64,000 nucleotides of DNA from Megalobrama amblycephala (GCF_018812025.1 NC_063044.1:47721489-47785488); one strand, 5' to 3'; shown: positions 48,049 to 61,459, counted from the stretch's first letter. The notes: generated by a model not told the origin, from the sequence alone. Translations and numbers: made by a program.

Positions 48049-49428
48049 AGTTTGTGTGCGCACATTTGTGGGTGTACCATCCGTAACTAATGAGAAAGTA
48101 ATGTCAGAGGCAGCTGCTCAGAGTGTTGTGTGAACGAGGTCAGGGAACTGCATAAGCAGCAGATACTCTGCCGCTAAATGCCCAGAGCTTGTGTTTCCAC
48201 AAGGACAACTCTGGCCTCTCAGCCGTCCTTCCTCAAGATAAAAGTCATCCTCACCCTCCACCATCGTTTGTCTACATTCATCCATCACACCAGCAATTGC
48301 AGCTCAGCCAAGCTTTCATCAGTTAACTGAGGAGAAAATTAAATCAAATAAAAACTTGTGGCGAAAACCTACTGTATGAAATGCAGCGTTTTCAGTAGTT
48401 ACGGCTGTTTTTGAATGGCATGCAAGTGGAAGGGTGGCACAATGGATTTTTATTTATATCTTCTTTCGTTTTTTTATAATTAATTGTACTAAATGAATGT
48501 GTTAAATTGACAACTCTAATTGCAATATTAATAATCGAATTGGATGAAAAAGATATGAAATGAGAAAGCTTGACAGCACATTTGGCGCTCAGTCAGATAA
48601 CCTTTAATAAGCAATTATAAACCAGAGGCACTATTCAAAAACGTCAGTGATGACTTGAGTTTAGACGTCAAGTCTCATCTCTTCTCTTCTTCATAAATCT
48701 CTGAAGCTGACGATTACCATTCAGAAGACGGCGCGCCTTCCCATCTGTCACAAGGAAAATTGCATCATCATTTTCACAATCCATCCTTCCATCCTCCAGA
48801 TGTCAGATGGCTTTCTCCCCACCGTGTTTATCACAGATAGTCTTGATAGACGGGAGATTATTTATATCCCTTCTCAAACAAAATGTCGTTTCAGTACCTT
48901 GATCTTGCTGTACGATCTGACAAACAGTCAAAATAATTAGCTGAGGTAGAGCTTTCTGCTGAGAAATGTTGTTTCGTCTCATATGTTTGGGTAAAGGATC
49001 TGCTTAAAGCATAGTGACTCCATGTCTGTGTGAGAGAGGCTTTTACAAGGAACATTCATGGACACTTTTTATCTATATTCAAGACCTCTAATGGAGCCAC
49101 TCTCCGATGTCATTTTCAAGACATCGCATTTCTTTGATATGTTACCATTACAGATGAATAGGTGTTTATATCTCAAGAAGGTCTGTAATACCTGTAGAAA
49201 GATGTCCATCCATTACCATATATATAAAATATTAAAAGAAAAATATTTTAAATAACTCTAGTGTGCACTTCCGTTTAAAAGTTTGCGGTTGGTAACATTT
49301 TTTTTTTAATGTTTTTGAAAGGAGTCTCTTATGCTCACCAAGGCTGCATTTATTTGAAAAAAAAATAAAACAGTAGAAACAGTAATATTGTAAACAAAAA
49401 AAAAAAAAAAATTCTTGATGCATTAGAG

Positions 49429-50357
49429 CAGCAGTCACCAACCTTTTTAAGCCCAAGATCCCTGACCTCGACCTTTATGAAAGACAAGATCTACTTGATA
49501 GAAAAAGACAGCCCAGATTGTATTTAGTATTTTTTTCGTGGCCAATTTAGATTCTGATTTATTTATTTATTTTTACAAGCAAATTGGTTGATTCTGATAC
49601 TGGTTGCAGGTATTTATTATTATTATTATTATTATAAACAAAAATACATAGCCATTTCAAATTAGAGGGAACCACTGCTTTTTAACCACAGTCCAAACAA
49701 AGATGCTGTCACATTGCATGAGCAGTTTTTTTTATTTGAAAAATTTAAAGCAAAAACAGAATGGTCTGACTTTATCTTTGTGAAATTATAAATGCCACAC
49801 ACACAAAAAAAGCATGAAACAAAAACAGCAGGCTGAATGAGACACAGATTCACTCTCTGACAACAGGTGGCGCAGCAGTGATACAGTGTTTCCTTGGTTA
49901 CGGCTGTAAACAAAGCTGAACTGCGCTAATAATTAGCTACTTTATTTGGAAGTAAGACGAAAATAAAATGACATTGCCATCGAAATTTTTCTGAAGACAG
50001 TCATTCCTTTTAGAGATGCATTCATATAACCCTTCCCGCCTAATTCAATATTTATATTTTCTTCCTATATTTCGAGCATCGTGAACAGTGAGCTGCTCTG
50101 CCTGCTACAGAATTTTCTCCTCTTCGCGTCCGTCTTCAGCGTCTCTGGCCTCTTGTTAACGGCCGTTTACAGACTCGGACATGATGTGGGCTATTTACCT
50201 TTATCACTGTCCCTGTAGCTCCCGAAAATAACAGAAAAATAAATGCAAAAATACAGTACAAAGACTGGAGAAATGTAATATATTTTTGCAGTCATATTTC
50301 TGTTGTTTTCGCGAGCTACTGGAACAGTGATGAAGATCGACGGGTTGGCGACCACTG
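49429..50357. mobile_element. hAT-like element with perfect 8-bp target duplication
   Basis: Ends CAGCAGTCACCAACC and GGTTGGCGACCACTG. The flanks are perfect CATTAGAG duplications at 49421-49428 and 50358-50365. An 8-bp duplication with CAG...CTG termini is the hAT signature. 929 bp with no transposase, hence non-autonomous. It inserted exactly at the left edge of the foldback beginning at 50361. Confidence 0.88.
49613..49636 (+). repeat. (ATT)n microsatellite
   Basis: About eight ATT repeats inside the hAT-like element. Confidence 0.9.
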
Positions 50358-50823
50358 CATTAGAGGGTTAGTTCACCCAAAAATTTAATTTCTGTCATTA
50401 ATTACTCACCCTCATGTAGTCCCAAACCCGTAAGACCTTCAATCATCTTCAAAACACAAATTAAGATATTTTTGATGAAATCAAGGGTTTCTGAACCACA
50501 CATAGGCAGCAACGACGTTGCACCTTTTGAGGTCCAGAAAGGTACTAAAGACATTGTTAATATCGTCAACGTGACTGCAGTGGTGCAACCTTACTGTTAT
50601 GAAGCAACAAGAATACTTTTTGTGCGCAAAAACAAAACAAAAATAACGACTTTATTCAACAAATTCATCTGTCCTCTGTCATACTGCTACACTGTTTTCA
50701 TTGTAGAGCTTCAGTGTTTACATCCAAATGGCGGCTCAGTATCTGGACATGTGAGCAGCATGACACATGCGTGTGATGCTGACGCAGAAGCTGGCCAATA
50801 ATGTGCCTGCGTTCAGACATAAA

Positions 50824-51554
50824 GGCTGTTTCTCAATTCCAAGAACGCAGAGAACCGTCTTGAGTTCTCGTGGAGTCTGGTCTTGCCAGGCGACCTTTAA
50901 AGAACGAACTCAGAAGGACGCGAGGACACAGAACGCATCATTTGAGAATTGAGATGTGCTGCGATCTTGTTGCTCAACTGACTGTCCCAGCATCTTATAA
51001 GTTTCTAATGCACAATAAATACAACATAACATCACGAACAAATGTCATGACCTATTAAAAGTTTTCTTTCATATTATTATAGACATTGTTTTCATATAAT
51101 TTTATATCTTTTTATTTCACCATGTGTATTTATGAAAATGAGTAGCCTTTGTGTTACATGTTTTGTCAATGTTAAGATTCTTTTTTAAATTCCAATAAAA
51201 TACTACAGGCTTTCTTCAGGTTATCGCTTAATTTTAATAAAGCAAAACAAACAGACAGATGTTTACTTTCACGAGCCATCACATCTATGCGAGCTTGTAG
51301 CGGAAATCTCATAAGTGAGAACGAGAACTTACAGGCTTGCAGGCTTCCATATGTCGACCGCCCGCAGCGCCTTCTGGGATTTTTAACGGTTCGATTCTCT
51401 CAAGTCTGCATACGATGCATCCTCGATATCAAGAACACATCCGGGTACTTTCATGCATCCTCTGTTCTTGCGTTCTTGAGTATTGGAACTGAACTTCGAT
51501 GAGCAAGAGCACAAGGACGCAAGATTGCTTAAGAATGCATATTGAGAAACAGCC
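50824..51554. mobile_element. Element with GGCTGTTTCTCAATT ends, probably hAT-like
   Basis: Left GGCTGTTTCTCAATTCCAAG and right ATTGAGAAACAGCC are inverted; the inner arms also mirror (AAGAACGCAGAG against TTCTTGCGTTCTTGAG-type sequence). A clean 8-bp target duplication is not obvious, so the superfamily call is tentative. Confidence 0.7.
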
Positions 51555-51694
51555 ATACACAGTAGCTCTGCAACAAAAATAGTGTAGCTGTATGACAGGG
51601 GACAGACAAATTTGTTGAATGTTATTTTTGTTTTGTTTTTTTGAACAAAAAGAATTCTTACCATTCTTGAACCACTGTAGTCATGTCGACGGTT

Positions 51695-52542
51695 TTAACC
51701 CTTAAATGCATACCTCGGGTCTTTAGTGACCCATTCATTCATCGTCATTCATTACCCTCCTCCTCGTTCATTTTTTAAAGTTAGACATCAACCTTCTTGG
51801 TATTCCTCAATCAATTCATTATAAAGAATATAACAAGAAAAAAATCCTAAAATTATAAAAGAATGCCTATTTTTGTATTCATTTTTTATAAAAATTGTAT
51901 AGGGTCGCAAACGACCCGAGGTGTGTATGAGTGTACGTATTTTTTCTGCACAATAATAATTGAATGACGGATGACGGAATAAGTGCAATTCACCTTTATT
52001 CCACAAAGTGGCAATGTCTGATACACAATGCTGAAGTGACGACTCATTCAGACAGAAAACGAAATAATAAGAAAAACATGAAATGGCTCAGCGATTTACT
52101 GCAGAGCAAGTACTGAACGCAATCAAATATGACTGTAACTGTTACAGGATGAATCTGGTGAAGCTGTTAGCGATCGAAATATTGATTTTGAAGATGTTGA
52201 AAATTATATAGTTTTGAGAATATGTTTGAGATCGCGAATGGGCTCATATTCGTGACCTCAACCATAAAACTAGCCTATTATTTGCTGAATTTACTGGAAA
52301 ATGAGCTCTGACGAGGACAGTGATGATGGCATAAAACATCTGCTCAAACTGAGCCCTTTCAAGCTCCAAAAGGTAACAAAATATGCTTTATTTCATTCTT
52401 CTGTAATTGTTACTCTAATATCAGAGGAGTTTTATATTATCGCGAAAGGTAGAGATCCTTCTGTGTTAGATATTGATCCGGGTCGATAAAGACCCAAATA
52501 TGTAAGAATGATTGGCGAAACAGTCATGCATTTAAGGGTTAA
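51695..52542 (+). mobile_element. piggyBac-like non-autonomous element
   Basis: TTAA at both ends, with terminal inverted repeats CCCTTAAATGCAT and ATGCATTTAAGGG. Internally it keeps short coding traces in the style of the N-terminus of piggyBac-type transposases: MAQRFTAEQVLNAI near 52081, then in another frame DESGEAVSDRNIDFEDVE, and SSDEDSDDG near 52303. The acidic, Ser/Asp-rich stretch and RFTAEQ motif are typical of that family; the catalytic core is absent. This remnant links the TTAA target to a named superfamily within the window. Confidence 0.8.
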
Positions 52543-53275
52543 CGATGTTTTTAGTACCTTTCTGGACCTCAAAAGGTGCAATGTCACTGCTGCTTATGTG
52601 TGGATCAGATACCCTCGGATTTCATCAAAAATATCTTAATTTGTGTTCCGAAGACAAACGAAGGTCTTACAGGTTTGGGAAGACATGAGGGTGAGTAATT
52701 AATGACAGAAATTTCATTTTTGGGTGAACTAACCCTTTAAGCTAAGATGCTTTAAATCCATTCTGTAGATTTTCCCCTGTTGGAAAAGGTTAAAACTTGA
52801 AAGAAAAACTGCCCACCATCTGGGCCCGCCTGTAGTTCAAGCTTATAATTGCAGACTATAGCATATTTAATAAAAACTGATGTTCTTTTTTTTTGTAAGG
52901 AAACATTTTAAAAAGGCTTTGCCTCTCATGAGCCTCTCATGCTGATGTTGTTTTCTTTTTAAGTTTGATCTTCTAATGAGATGCACAGGCAGAGAGACAA
53001 AGGCTTTGGTGTTGAGCAATGTCATAATTTGATTCCCTGCATCCCTTGCAATAAATGAATTTCCCCATGACTAGCATCTTCCTGCTGAGATGAGGCACAA
53101 ATGCACAACTGAGGCAACTGCTAACTGTGTTTATGGGATTTGTTTGTTTGAGTGTGCGAGTGCAAATGTGTTTATGGATCTGTTGTGAATGTGAAATGCA
53201 TTAAACGTGCATCCAGAATGTTTGATTTTTTTTTTATTATTATTTCATTTATACAAATCTCACAGCGAATCACAT

Positions 53276-54696
53276 GGGCCCTCATTTATCAAACGAACGT
53301 AGAAACCAGCGTACATTCGAACGGAAAAATCAGCTTACAACAACGCTCAAGTGTGATTCATTAAAGGTGCCCTAGATTCAAAAATTTAATTTACCTCGGC
53401 ATAGTTAAATAACAAGAGTTCAGTACATGGAATGTCAGTACAGTGAGTCTCAAACTCCATTGTTTCCTCCTTCTTATATAAATCTCATTTGTTTAAAAGA
53501 CCTCCGACGAACAGGCGAATCTCAACATAACACCGACTGTTACGTAACATGATATTTTAGTGATATTTGTAAATTGTCTTTCTAAATGTTTCGTTAGCAT
53601 GTTGCTATGTACTGTTAAATGTGATTAAAGTTACCATCGTTTCTTACTGAATTCACGAAGACAAGAGCTGTCGCTATTTTCATTTTTAAACACTTGCAGT
53701 CTGTATAATTCATAAACACAACTTCATTCTTTATAAATCTCTCCAACAGTGTAGCATTAGCTGTTAGCCACGGAGCACAGCCTCAAACTCATTCAGAATC
53801 AATGTAAACATCAAAATAAACACTGTACTTGCGCGATTAGACATGCTGCATGACGAACACTTTGTAAAGATCCATTTTGAGGGTTATATTAGCTGTGTGA
53901 ACTTTTTTTATGTTGTTTAAGGCAAGCGCGAGCTCTTGGGGCGTGGAGCACGAGATTTAAAGGGCCACACACCCTGAATCGGCTCATTTCTAATTATACC
54001 CCAAAATAGGCAGTTAAAAAAATGAATTAAAAAAAATCTATGGGGTATTTTGAGCTGAAACTTCACAGACACATTCAGGGGAAACCTTAGACTTATATTA
54101 CATCTTTTTTTTAAAAAGTTCTAGGGCACCTTTAAACTTTTGTATGCGGCCAATTCCGTCGCACGAATGAACAGGTGTTGATAAATGTGGCGGCTGAAAA
54201 CTGTCGTCATTTAAATATCACGCCCCAGATTTTAAAAACCTCTCCCTTTACGACACAGAGAAACGTAACCCAGCCATGAAGAGGAAGTAATCGCATGAAA
54301 AATTAAATTAATTTAAATAGTAATACTGGTAAATAAAACTGAATTGGGCTCACATAGCCTACCTCTCTCATTCGGGAAGAATCCAAACGTTTCCGTATTC
54401 GCGATGTAACATTTATTGCTTGCTGAAGTACTGTTTATTATGTAAACAAGGCTTTATATTTCACTCTTGTTTCAATATCCACGTAAAACATCATCCTTCG
54501 CATGCGCAAAAATGTGTTTGGATGGGTGTTGCGCGCGCCGACTGGTACAGATCTACTCCTATAGCGGACCATTAAACTGAGCAGTGTTAAATGCTTCTGC
54601 ATTTTAGTTAGCTGAAAAATGGCTGAAATGTAAAGTTAGCTGGAAATGAGCATACGCACAGTTTTCTGGCGTATGATCATTTGATAAATGAGAGCC
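53276..54696. mobile_element. GGGCCCTCATTTATCAAA element
   Basis: Left GGGCCCTCATTTATCAAACG and right TTTGATAAATGAGAGCC are inverted repeats of about 17 bp. It is interrupted by the TTAAAGGTGCC MITE at 53361-54135. No coding capacity in the remaining 650 bp. Confidence 0.8.
53361..54135 (-). mobile_element. TTAAAGGTGCC MITE, copy 3, internally deleted
   Basis: TTAA-flanked, in the same orientation as copy 2. It is 775 bp because about 200 bp is missing after CACCGACTGTTACGTAACA, where other copies continue toward the GCATATGCCAGCCC segment. Confidence 0.87.
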
Positions 54697-57081
54697 AATT
54701 TGATTGAAACTCTCATTTCTTTGTCAGTTGACAGGAAAAGTTATTGGTTGGAGACAACAGCTTTCTCTCTCTCTCTCTCTGTTTTATATTCGTTTCCTTT
54801 GAGCTGTCAGAGTTAATTGGAAAAGAGGTCAGAGGCTCATAGAGAGAGTGAAAGATTGATGTTAATCAGCTCTTATGGGCATAAACATTCATGACAACAT
54901 CATGTTCCTGTCCAGCAGCCAGTGGAACTTAAACTAATCAACAAAATATGTTGAACTGGTTAAATGAGTGATGTTATCATCGCTTAATACCCCTTAACAG
55001 GTTAACTTTCCAGGGAAGAGGGTGAGAAATAAACCCCGATGTTTCAGTGTACATTTCATCTGGCATAACTCAACTTTCAACATGCATGAGGAAAGTCAGC
55101 CCATTTTCCATATGAAATGGTAATATGTCTTCATGGGATCATTATGAATATGACTGCGCCAACCCGTCTATCCTTTGCAGTGAGAGTTACATTTTTTTAA
55201 AAATAGATGTTCTTTAATGGCACTTTCTTCTCATTTTTGTGATTCTTAGATGATTAAAACAGTTCTTGATGTTTTTCTATTGATTTTTTTTTTTCCTCTT
55301 GGGGTCTGCTTGTGGCAGTGAGAAACTGCCCTAAGAGTTTATTAAATTCTCATGCTTCTGTAAATTATTCTTTTGTTCTTCTGATCTAGGAAGTTTTGCT
55401 GCTTATCAAATAATGTTGATGGTTTTGATTTGGAGGTCACTGTTGGTCTTTAGTCAGTCGTAAATACTTCAGGCTTCAGCCTGAAGCTGATATCACAGGC
55501 AAACTGACCTTTGAGTCGCAATTCTATTATTTATGCAATAACTTAAAAGAATAAGAGAAAGAAGCAGAAAAAGAGGGTCATTTACAACACACACCGTGAA
55601 CAGATAAAAATGCATGAGGATCACTGACTGTCAAGTTCAGATGTGATTTTGATTCAGTTTTGAACCCTAGACTTCTTGCATTCTAATCGAAACTTGACTA
55701 ACACCTCTGACTCTTAACTATTAAAAAGATGCTGTTGATTTTTTTCTTCTTTGTTTTATCATGTTTTATCTCGCCATGGCACGAGCCAGAACTGGCACTG
55801 AAATTCATTCATAAAAAATAGCAGCATGACGCCCCAATAGATGTCGCATATCACATAAACAGTCCTGAAGCCAAATAAAGGTCATTGAATAACAAATTCT
55901 CTTTCAGATGTTCTATCGCAAGGCAAAAGTAAAACAAAACAGCTGATAAAATTTTTAAGCAGATGTGTTGGTAAAAATAGAAGCTTGCAGAGAAATCTTG
56001 ATGCCGTTCTATATCAGCACACACGAGAATATACAACATTAAATGAGGAATATGGTGCAGAAAATATTCTTTAGCCTTTCTGCCTGTGTTTATGCTGTGA
56101 TTTCCATTAGGCCAAAACCTTTCAACGCTTCATGACACAAATCTGGGCAGTCAGTCTGAAAGCCAAGTTCACTCAAAGTGCATCGAGTTTGCCCTCAACT
56201 TCTGGACCTGCTCCAAATCGACACTATCCTGACTGGCAGTTTAGTGTGTTGCTTATAGAGCAGCTTCTTCTGTGTCTTGAAGCCTTTCAGAACCAGGAAA
56301 CCTGTTGTAAAATGCTGAAATGTTGGAGTGTAGCTTTTCAAAGCAGCAGCCTGATCCAAATGTTTCTCTTAAGGCACTGGTGACATTTTCTGCAGTATAA
56401 AACACACAAAGAAGGACTGTTAGGCACCATGTTTAATTTCGTTTTCAGTACCAAACCGTTTTTTTCATTGCTTTTACCACCCTGACACCAAAATTCTAAT
56501 GGAAATGGATCAAACTAAAAGAATGGCGATGGAAAAAACAGCACATTTTCACTATGAAGAGGTGTTTGTCATTATTTACAAAAATCTGTATGATTTTCTT
56601 TTTTCCGTGGAACATAAAAGAAGGTATTTTGTGAAATGTAATGTGTTTTTTGTCCATACAATGGAAGTCAATGGGCACCAAAACTGTTTGGTTAGCAGCA
56701 GACTTCAAAATATGTATTTTGTGCTACACAGAACAAAGTCAGTCATTAAGTCAGTCAGTTTTTAATCAATCGACACCCTTTGTATATATCATACGGGTTC
56801 TGAATATGAACTATGGCGTACTTGAAGATGCAATCGCTTTACGCAGTCGGTGTGCCATTTAAAGATAAACATAATGTGCTCTGATGCGACTGCATGCTGA
56901 GAAAACTCAACAACACAATGGATCTATCAATACAACAACATGAAGTCATGCTGCGAATGTATTCACACCCTGTGAAAAAGACAACTAAAAACCCTGATAA
57001 GAAGAGTGTTTTTCATCTAACATCTTAAATCTTTCTTTCTATCTTTCGCCTCCTCCATCTTTCCTTCCTCTCCATTCTCAG

Positions 57082-57202
57082 GAGTATCCGGTGTCTGAGA
57101 AATATCATCCACTGGAACCTGATTACGGCATTTATCCTGCGAAATGCCACCTGGTTTGTGGTGCAGCTCACCATGAATCCAGAGGTGCATGAGAGCAATG
57201 TG
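57082..57202 (+). CDS. crhr1: crhr1 exon: ICL1, TM2 and start of ECL1
   Basis: 121-bp coding exon with acceptor TCTCAG and donor GTGAGT. Its first base completes the Arg codon opened at 31248-31249, giving [14 protein letters not shown], then [18 protein letters not shown] for TM2 and NPEVHESNV at the start of the first extracellular loop. The His in IIHWNL is the conserved TM2 histidine of class B GPCRs, which pairs with the Glu of TM3 in the inactive state. The [15 protein letters not shown] segment identifies CRHR1. No frame damage is seen. In mammals an alternative exon enlarges ICL1 near this exon's 5' border; no such exon was recognised in the 25.8-kb intron. Confidence 0.95.
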
Positions 57203-59490
57203 GTGAGTAAACACAAAGACAAATATTCTCTCCTTCTCCTATTACTTTCCTTTCAAAATACACAACCAGTGCACACACAATCCGTTGTTCTTTTTTCACA
57301 ATACACGCACACCCGCTCTTCTGTTCAGTCCATTGTCTCACTTCAATCCACTGTTATCCCCTCATTCTGTAGGCACACATGCCGAGAAACACAAGTTCAT
57401 TAACTTCATTCAAAGACTGTCCCTGACACCTGGGTCTTCGTTTCTGCACTCATAACAGGCGTTGAAGTCGAACTAGATTGGCACTAGACGTGTATCGGTG
57501 GGTGTTTTGGGTGGGAATGCAAATAGCTCATCGTCCACTATGCTTTGCCGAGAATTAATTAGCCTCCACATTTCTCTTAATCAACTCATCTGAGTCGAGC
57601 AATTAATTCATCTACCACCATGCCAATATCAGTCCCAAAGGGCTCTTCCATCTTACATTCAAATTCAGCCTCATAATCTATAGGGCACATGGCTTTTCGG
57701 AAGGTATCAGAGTTCGATTTTTTTTTTGCTGTTTTGCTGTTGCCAAAGCATAATTTGTACCTATTTATTATGCAAGGGCCGACTTAATTGCCTCTTCATG
57801 CTAAGATTTTGCACGGCAGCACATTAGTTCTACCTCTGAACTCCCCTAGAGGGAAACTTAAAAAAGAAGGCAAAAACTTGCAAGGTGTTTTCAGACTTAA
57901 GTGGTTGTTACTCATTCCTCCAGGTCTGCATATAGACAGCAGTGGCCTAATTCTCCTAGTTTCCAATCAAGTAAAGCTCCTTTGAGATGTTTGAAAGTGA
58001 TAAGAAATGATTTGTGGGCAATTGCTAACCATTGACCTGACTAGATGAAAAAAAAAAAAAAAAATAGCCTTCTTGGAGAGAATGGAGAGCTGGAGGCTGT
58101 TTAACTGTGAATAAAACTGTGTAAATACGCAATGTCATTGATGCACTTGTTTTGAATCATTTCAATTACGGTTCATGCAAGTGATCCCAGTTGCCTTTTG
58201 GTTAATACAAAGAACATCTTGACTCATTCGATCTGCTTCGCTTAACGAGGTTAAGCTTTGCATTGTCTTTTTTTTTGCTGTATGTACAAGATGCAGCCAT
58301 TTAGGAAAGGCTCATAAGTCAGAGCCAACTGCTTTTCATTGAGTTTTATTGCACAAAATGACACATTTATTGTGAAATGTGTCACTTTGTGGAGAATTTA
58401 TGCAATGCCAGTTAATGAAAGACATTGTTCAGTAAATAACTGCAAAATTAGCAATAAAGATCCTGCAGAAGCTTATAATCTCTACAAGGTCCTAAATTCC
58501 TGTCACACCAGGGGGCCTATTATGAAAGAGGGTTGTAAAATTCTTCAGAAGTACTTCTGAGAGCCGAAAGGCTTTATGACTGAAGGAGCTTTTAATTTTT
58601 TTCCCACTATTTCACATGTTGAAGTAAAATCGTTACCACAGAATACATGTAATAGTCTATGGACTATTAGCTCGCTGATTAATGCCTGGAATAGATGAGT
58701 CTACAATAGTTTCTCAAGCCCATAAGGCTGATATAAGTGTTAGCCTGAGATTTCGCTTTCTTCTGCAGATTGTAAGAGAAGTCACCCCTTTTACAGAGAA
58801 ACCGCAGGTCTGAAAGTTTATAATCTTTCAGTGACACTTGAATTCCCACTTCAGTCATAACTCATACCTGTAATCTTCAATCTTGAGCCGAGAGTGTCTT
58901 GAGTTTTTATCTTCTCGTGAGACAACAACTTGACAGAGCTCAGTGATGAAATATAGCCAAAACAAAGGAGCGGAGGGTAGGATTAAACAGGATTAAACAG
59001 GGCCTTGACACACACACAGAAGCCCCTCTGATGTGCCAGTATGTCTCTTGCAAATGTCAGGAACATCTCAGCTTTTTCATCCAGCTGCAGTACTGTCATG
59101 CTGTCTGTAAAACATTTTGTCATTCACAATTTTTTTTTTGTTTGTTTTTTTTCTCGGTCAGTTGCTTATATTTATACATGTACTCTATGTGTACATAAAA
59201 AGTATGTACCCTACTGAAGTTTGGGGGTAGTGAGATTTTCTCTCAACAAGGCTGTGTTTATTTGATCAGTTTTAAAGGTGCACTATGAAATGATTGGCCC
59301 AGTTAATATACAAAACTGCGTGAATTTTGCGGATTGCTTTGGTTGTGCTTCGGCTCTGTGTGAGTGTGCGGATGAATATGATTATCCTACTGCTTATAAA
59401 ACATTCACTACTAGGCTTAAGAGATAAAACCAGTTTAGATGGAAAGGATTTCAAACTGACTGCATGAGGACGTTACTGTAGCTTCACCCA

Positions 59491-60252
59491 TTAACCCTTT
59501 GAGCGGTACAGTCCCACATATGGGATTTTTTTTTTTTTTCTGTGCCCCCGAGAGTACGGTCGCACATATGGGATGTTTATTTCTGTGCCCCTGGGCGTAC
59601 AGTCCCACATATGGGATTTAGAACGTTCAGCGACGTCACGAAACTGCCAGATTCAAACTGTGCTTTCGCACTTTCAGCTCTTGTCATTTATCACAACTAT
59701 GCAGTGTTTTCAACCACATGTTTTTTTTAAGGTTTCAGACATTTAAATACACATAAGCACCAGTAAAACAATACATTTAGAGTTTATAAAATACACACTG
59801 ATGTCAGACATCAGTGGATGCAGCAATAACAATACATTCAAATATAATTTGGCAATGTTTTTTCATTTCAGACACACATAATGGGCCTAAGTAATTATAA
59901 AGTTTACTCTATTATTCTTCCAGTTCACCAGCCACTTACTTGCATGTATTTTGGGAGAAACTGATGAATTCACCTGCTGTAAATCCGACTGACGGGACTC
60001 TCTGAACAGCGGAGCAAACTAAGATCTCGCATTACAGATCAAGATAAAGATCATTTATAAAGGTTTTTAAATGACAAAACACACTCACTCACACACACAT
60101 ATTTGAGAATCAGAATATCAGATAGTTGATGACATAAGCAAATTTGTGAATATTTTAAATCAAAAGGGTAAACGTTCTAAAATAATGGTCGTCTAAAAAA
60201 AACTCACTCTGGGGGTCAGCTAGAATATTTTAAACACACTTGAAAGGGTTAA
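59491..60252. mobile_element. TTAACCCTTTGAGCGG MITE with CCACATATGG repeats
   Basis: TTAA-flanked; left end CCCTTTGAGCGGTACAG, right end CACTTGAAAGGG. The left 120 bp carries three copies of a CACATATGGGA motif. The interior resembles 2270-2620 and 3728-3800 of the element at 2057. Confidence 0.75.
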
Positions 60253-60412
60253 TAGACACGGTAATTCCTTGAAAACAAAATTCTAGCACAGCGCTACAAT
60301 AAATACCTTACTCACCCTTTGAGTAATAAAAACGCCTTCTCCACATCACTTTTACAACATTTAAAACCTATGCCACTCCCATATGCGTCAAAGTAGCCGC
60401 AACAAATATATA

Positions 60413-61401
60413 TTAGGGCTGTCAACGTTAACGCATTAACGCATGCGATTAATTCAAAATCCTTAATGTGTTAAAATAATTTAAGGCAAAAAGCATGCGA
60501 AAATGCATCATAATGTAATTTACGTCATGCAGTTCGATGATCTTAAAGTCCATGCTGATTATATCAGAGATGGCAGAGAGAATTATTCATTCCAGTGTCT
60601 GTTTCGCTTTAAAACACAAACTCTCTGTCATATTGTGTTATTGTATTTGAAAAGTGCGAGCCCTCCCACATCGCGCTGTTCCTGTCTGAACGGAATGTCG
60701 AAACATCCCACTGCTGTATGGCCAGCCAGATAATATGAAAACTATGTTTCTCTGCTGGATAAAGCAAACCAGCTTCTTGCTATGAATGTTTTGATGGATG
60801 AGGATTGCAATCAACGTAAAGACGATTGCGGTGACGTACAGGAGTACATTAAGCACGCATGAGTCTGTTATATTGATGGGCAAACAAATCATGCATGAGC
60901 GCTGATCATTGTATTTATGCACAGACACATTTCAGTACATTCACGTTGTTTTCACACACATTCAGGATAATGTTTGGATTTGTCCTGTGTATGTTGCTGT
61001 GTACTTTAGTATATATGCAGGTCAAGGCGGCTGTTTAGGACGTTTTTTTTGGCATCTCCAAACTTCAATATCGCAACTTGACTTGTCTAAAATATTAACA
61101 AGCTCTTTGCTGTTGCACATACTATACACTGTGAATTTTGAATCAGTTTTTTGATGTGATTTTTTATGGGTGCTTTGGTGTACATAAATGTATGAATTAT
61201 ATGAAATCATATCATTTGGTTATTTGGTGTTCTTTTTTGGATTTGGAATTTACCTTGAAAAAAGCTGAAAAATACAGTTTTTTGAAAATCACACTTCAAT
61301 CTGATGGTTTACTTTGCTGGATATAGGCAATGATGGCAAAATGGACGTATTAAACAAGATAAATGATATATGCTTGATTTGACAATTACAAATTGACAGC
61401 C

Positions 61402-61404
<3 letters not shown>
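60413..61404. mobile_element. AGGGCTGTCAA-ended element, hAT-like
   Basis: Left AGGGCTGTCAACGTTAACGC and right TTGACAGCCCT, set among TA-rich flanks that blur the target duplication. It is about 990 bp. A short open stretch near 60735-60860 (ENYVSLLDKANQLLAMNVLM) has no function I can name. Confidence 0.7.

Positions 61405-61455
<51 letters not shown>
61404..61455 (+). repeat. (AT)n microsatellite
   Basis: About 52 bp of AT directly abutting the right end of the AGGGCTGTCAA element. Confidence 0.95.

Positions 61456-61459
<4 letters not shown>

Larger units (their letters stand above)
50361..52740. mobile_element. Foldback TTAA element carrying two nested inserts
   Basis: Left end AGAGGGTTAGTTCACCC, right end GGGTGAACTAACCCTTTAA with TTAA at 52737-52740. 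The arms mirror one another (CCAGAAAGGTACTAAAG and the complement of TTTAGTACCTTTCTGG). It is interrupted by a hAT-like element (50824-51554) and a piggyBac-like element (51695-52542). Confidence 0.85.
31250..57081 (+). other. crhr1 intron, 25.8 kb, transposon-rich
   Basis: GT (31250) to AG (57081). It contains two solo LTRs, several TTAA-type MITEs, foldbacks, hAT-like and piggyBac-like elements and the longest microsatellites, each listed separately. Stretches 31260-33760, 35400-36720, 37560-38390, 43510-45500, 47890-49250 and 54700-57080 show no gene and no clear element. A short repeat-like piece lies around 56640-56700. Confidence 0.8.
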
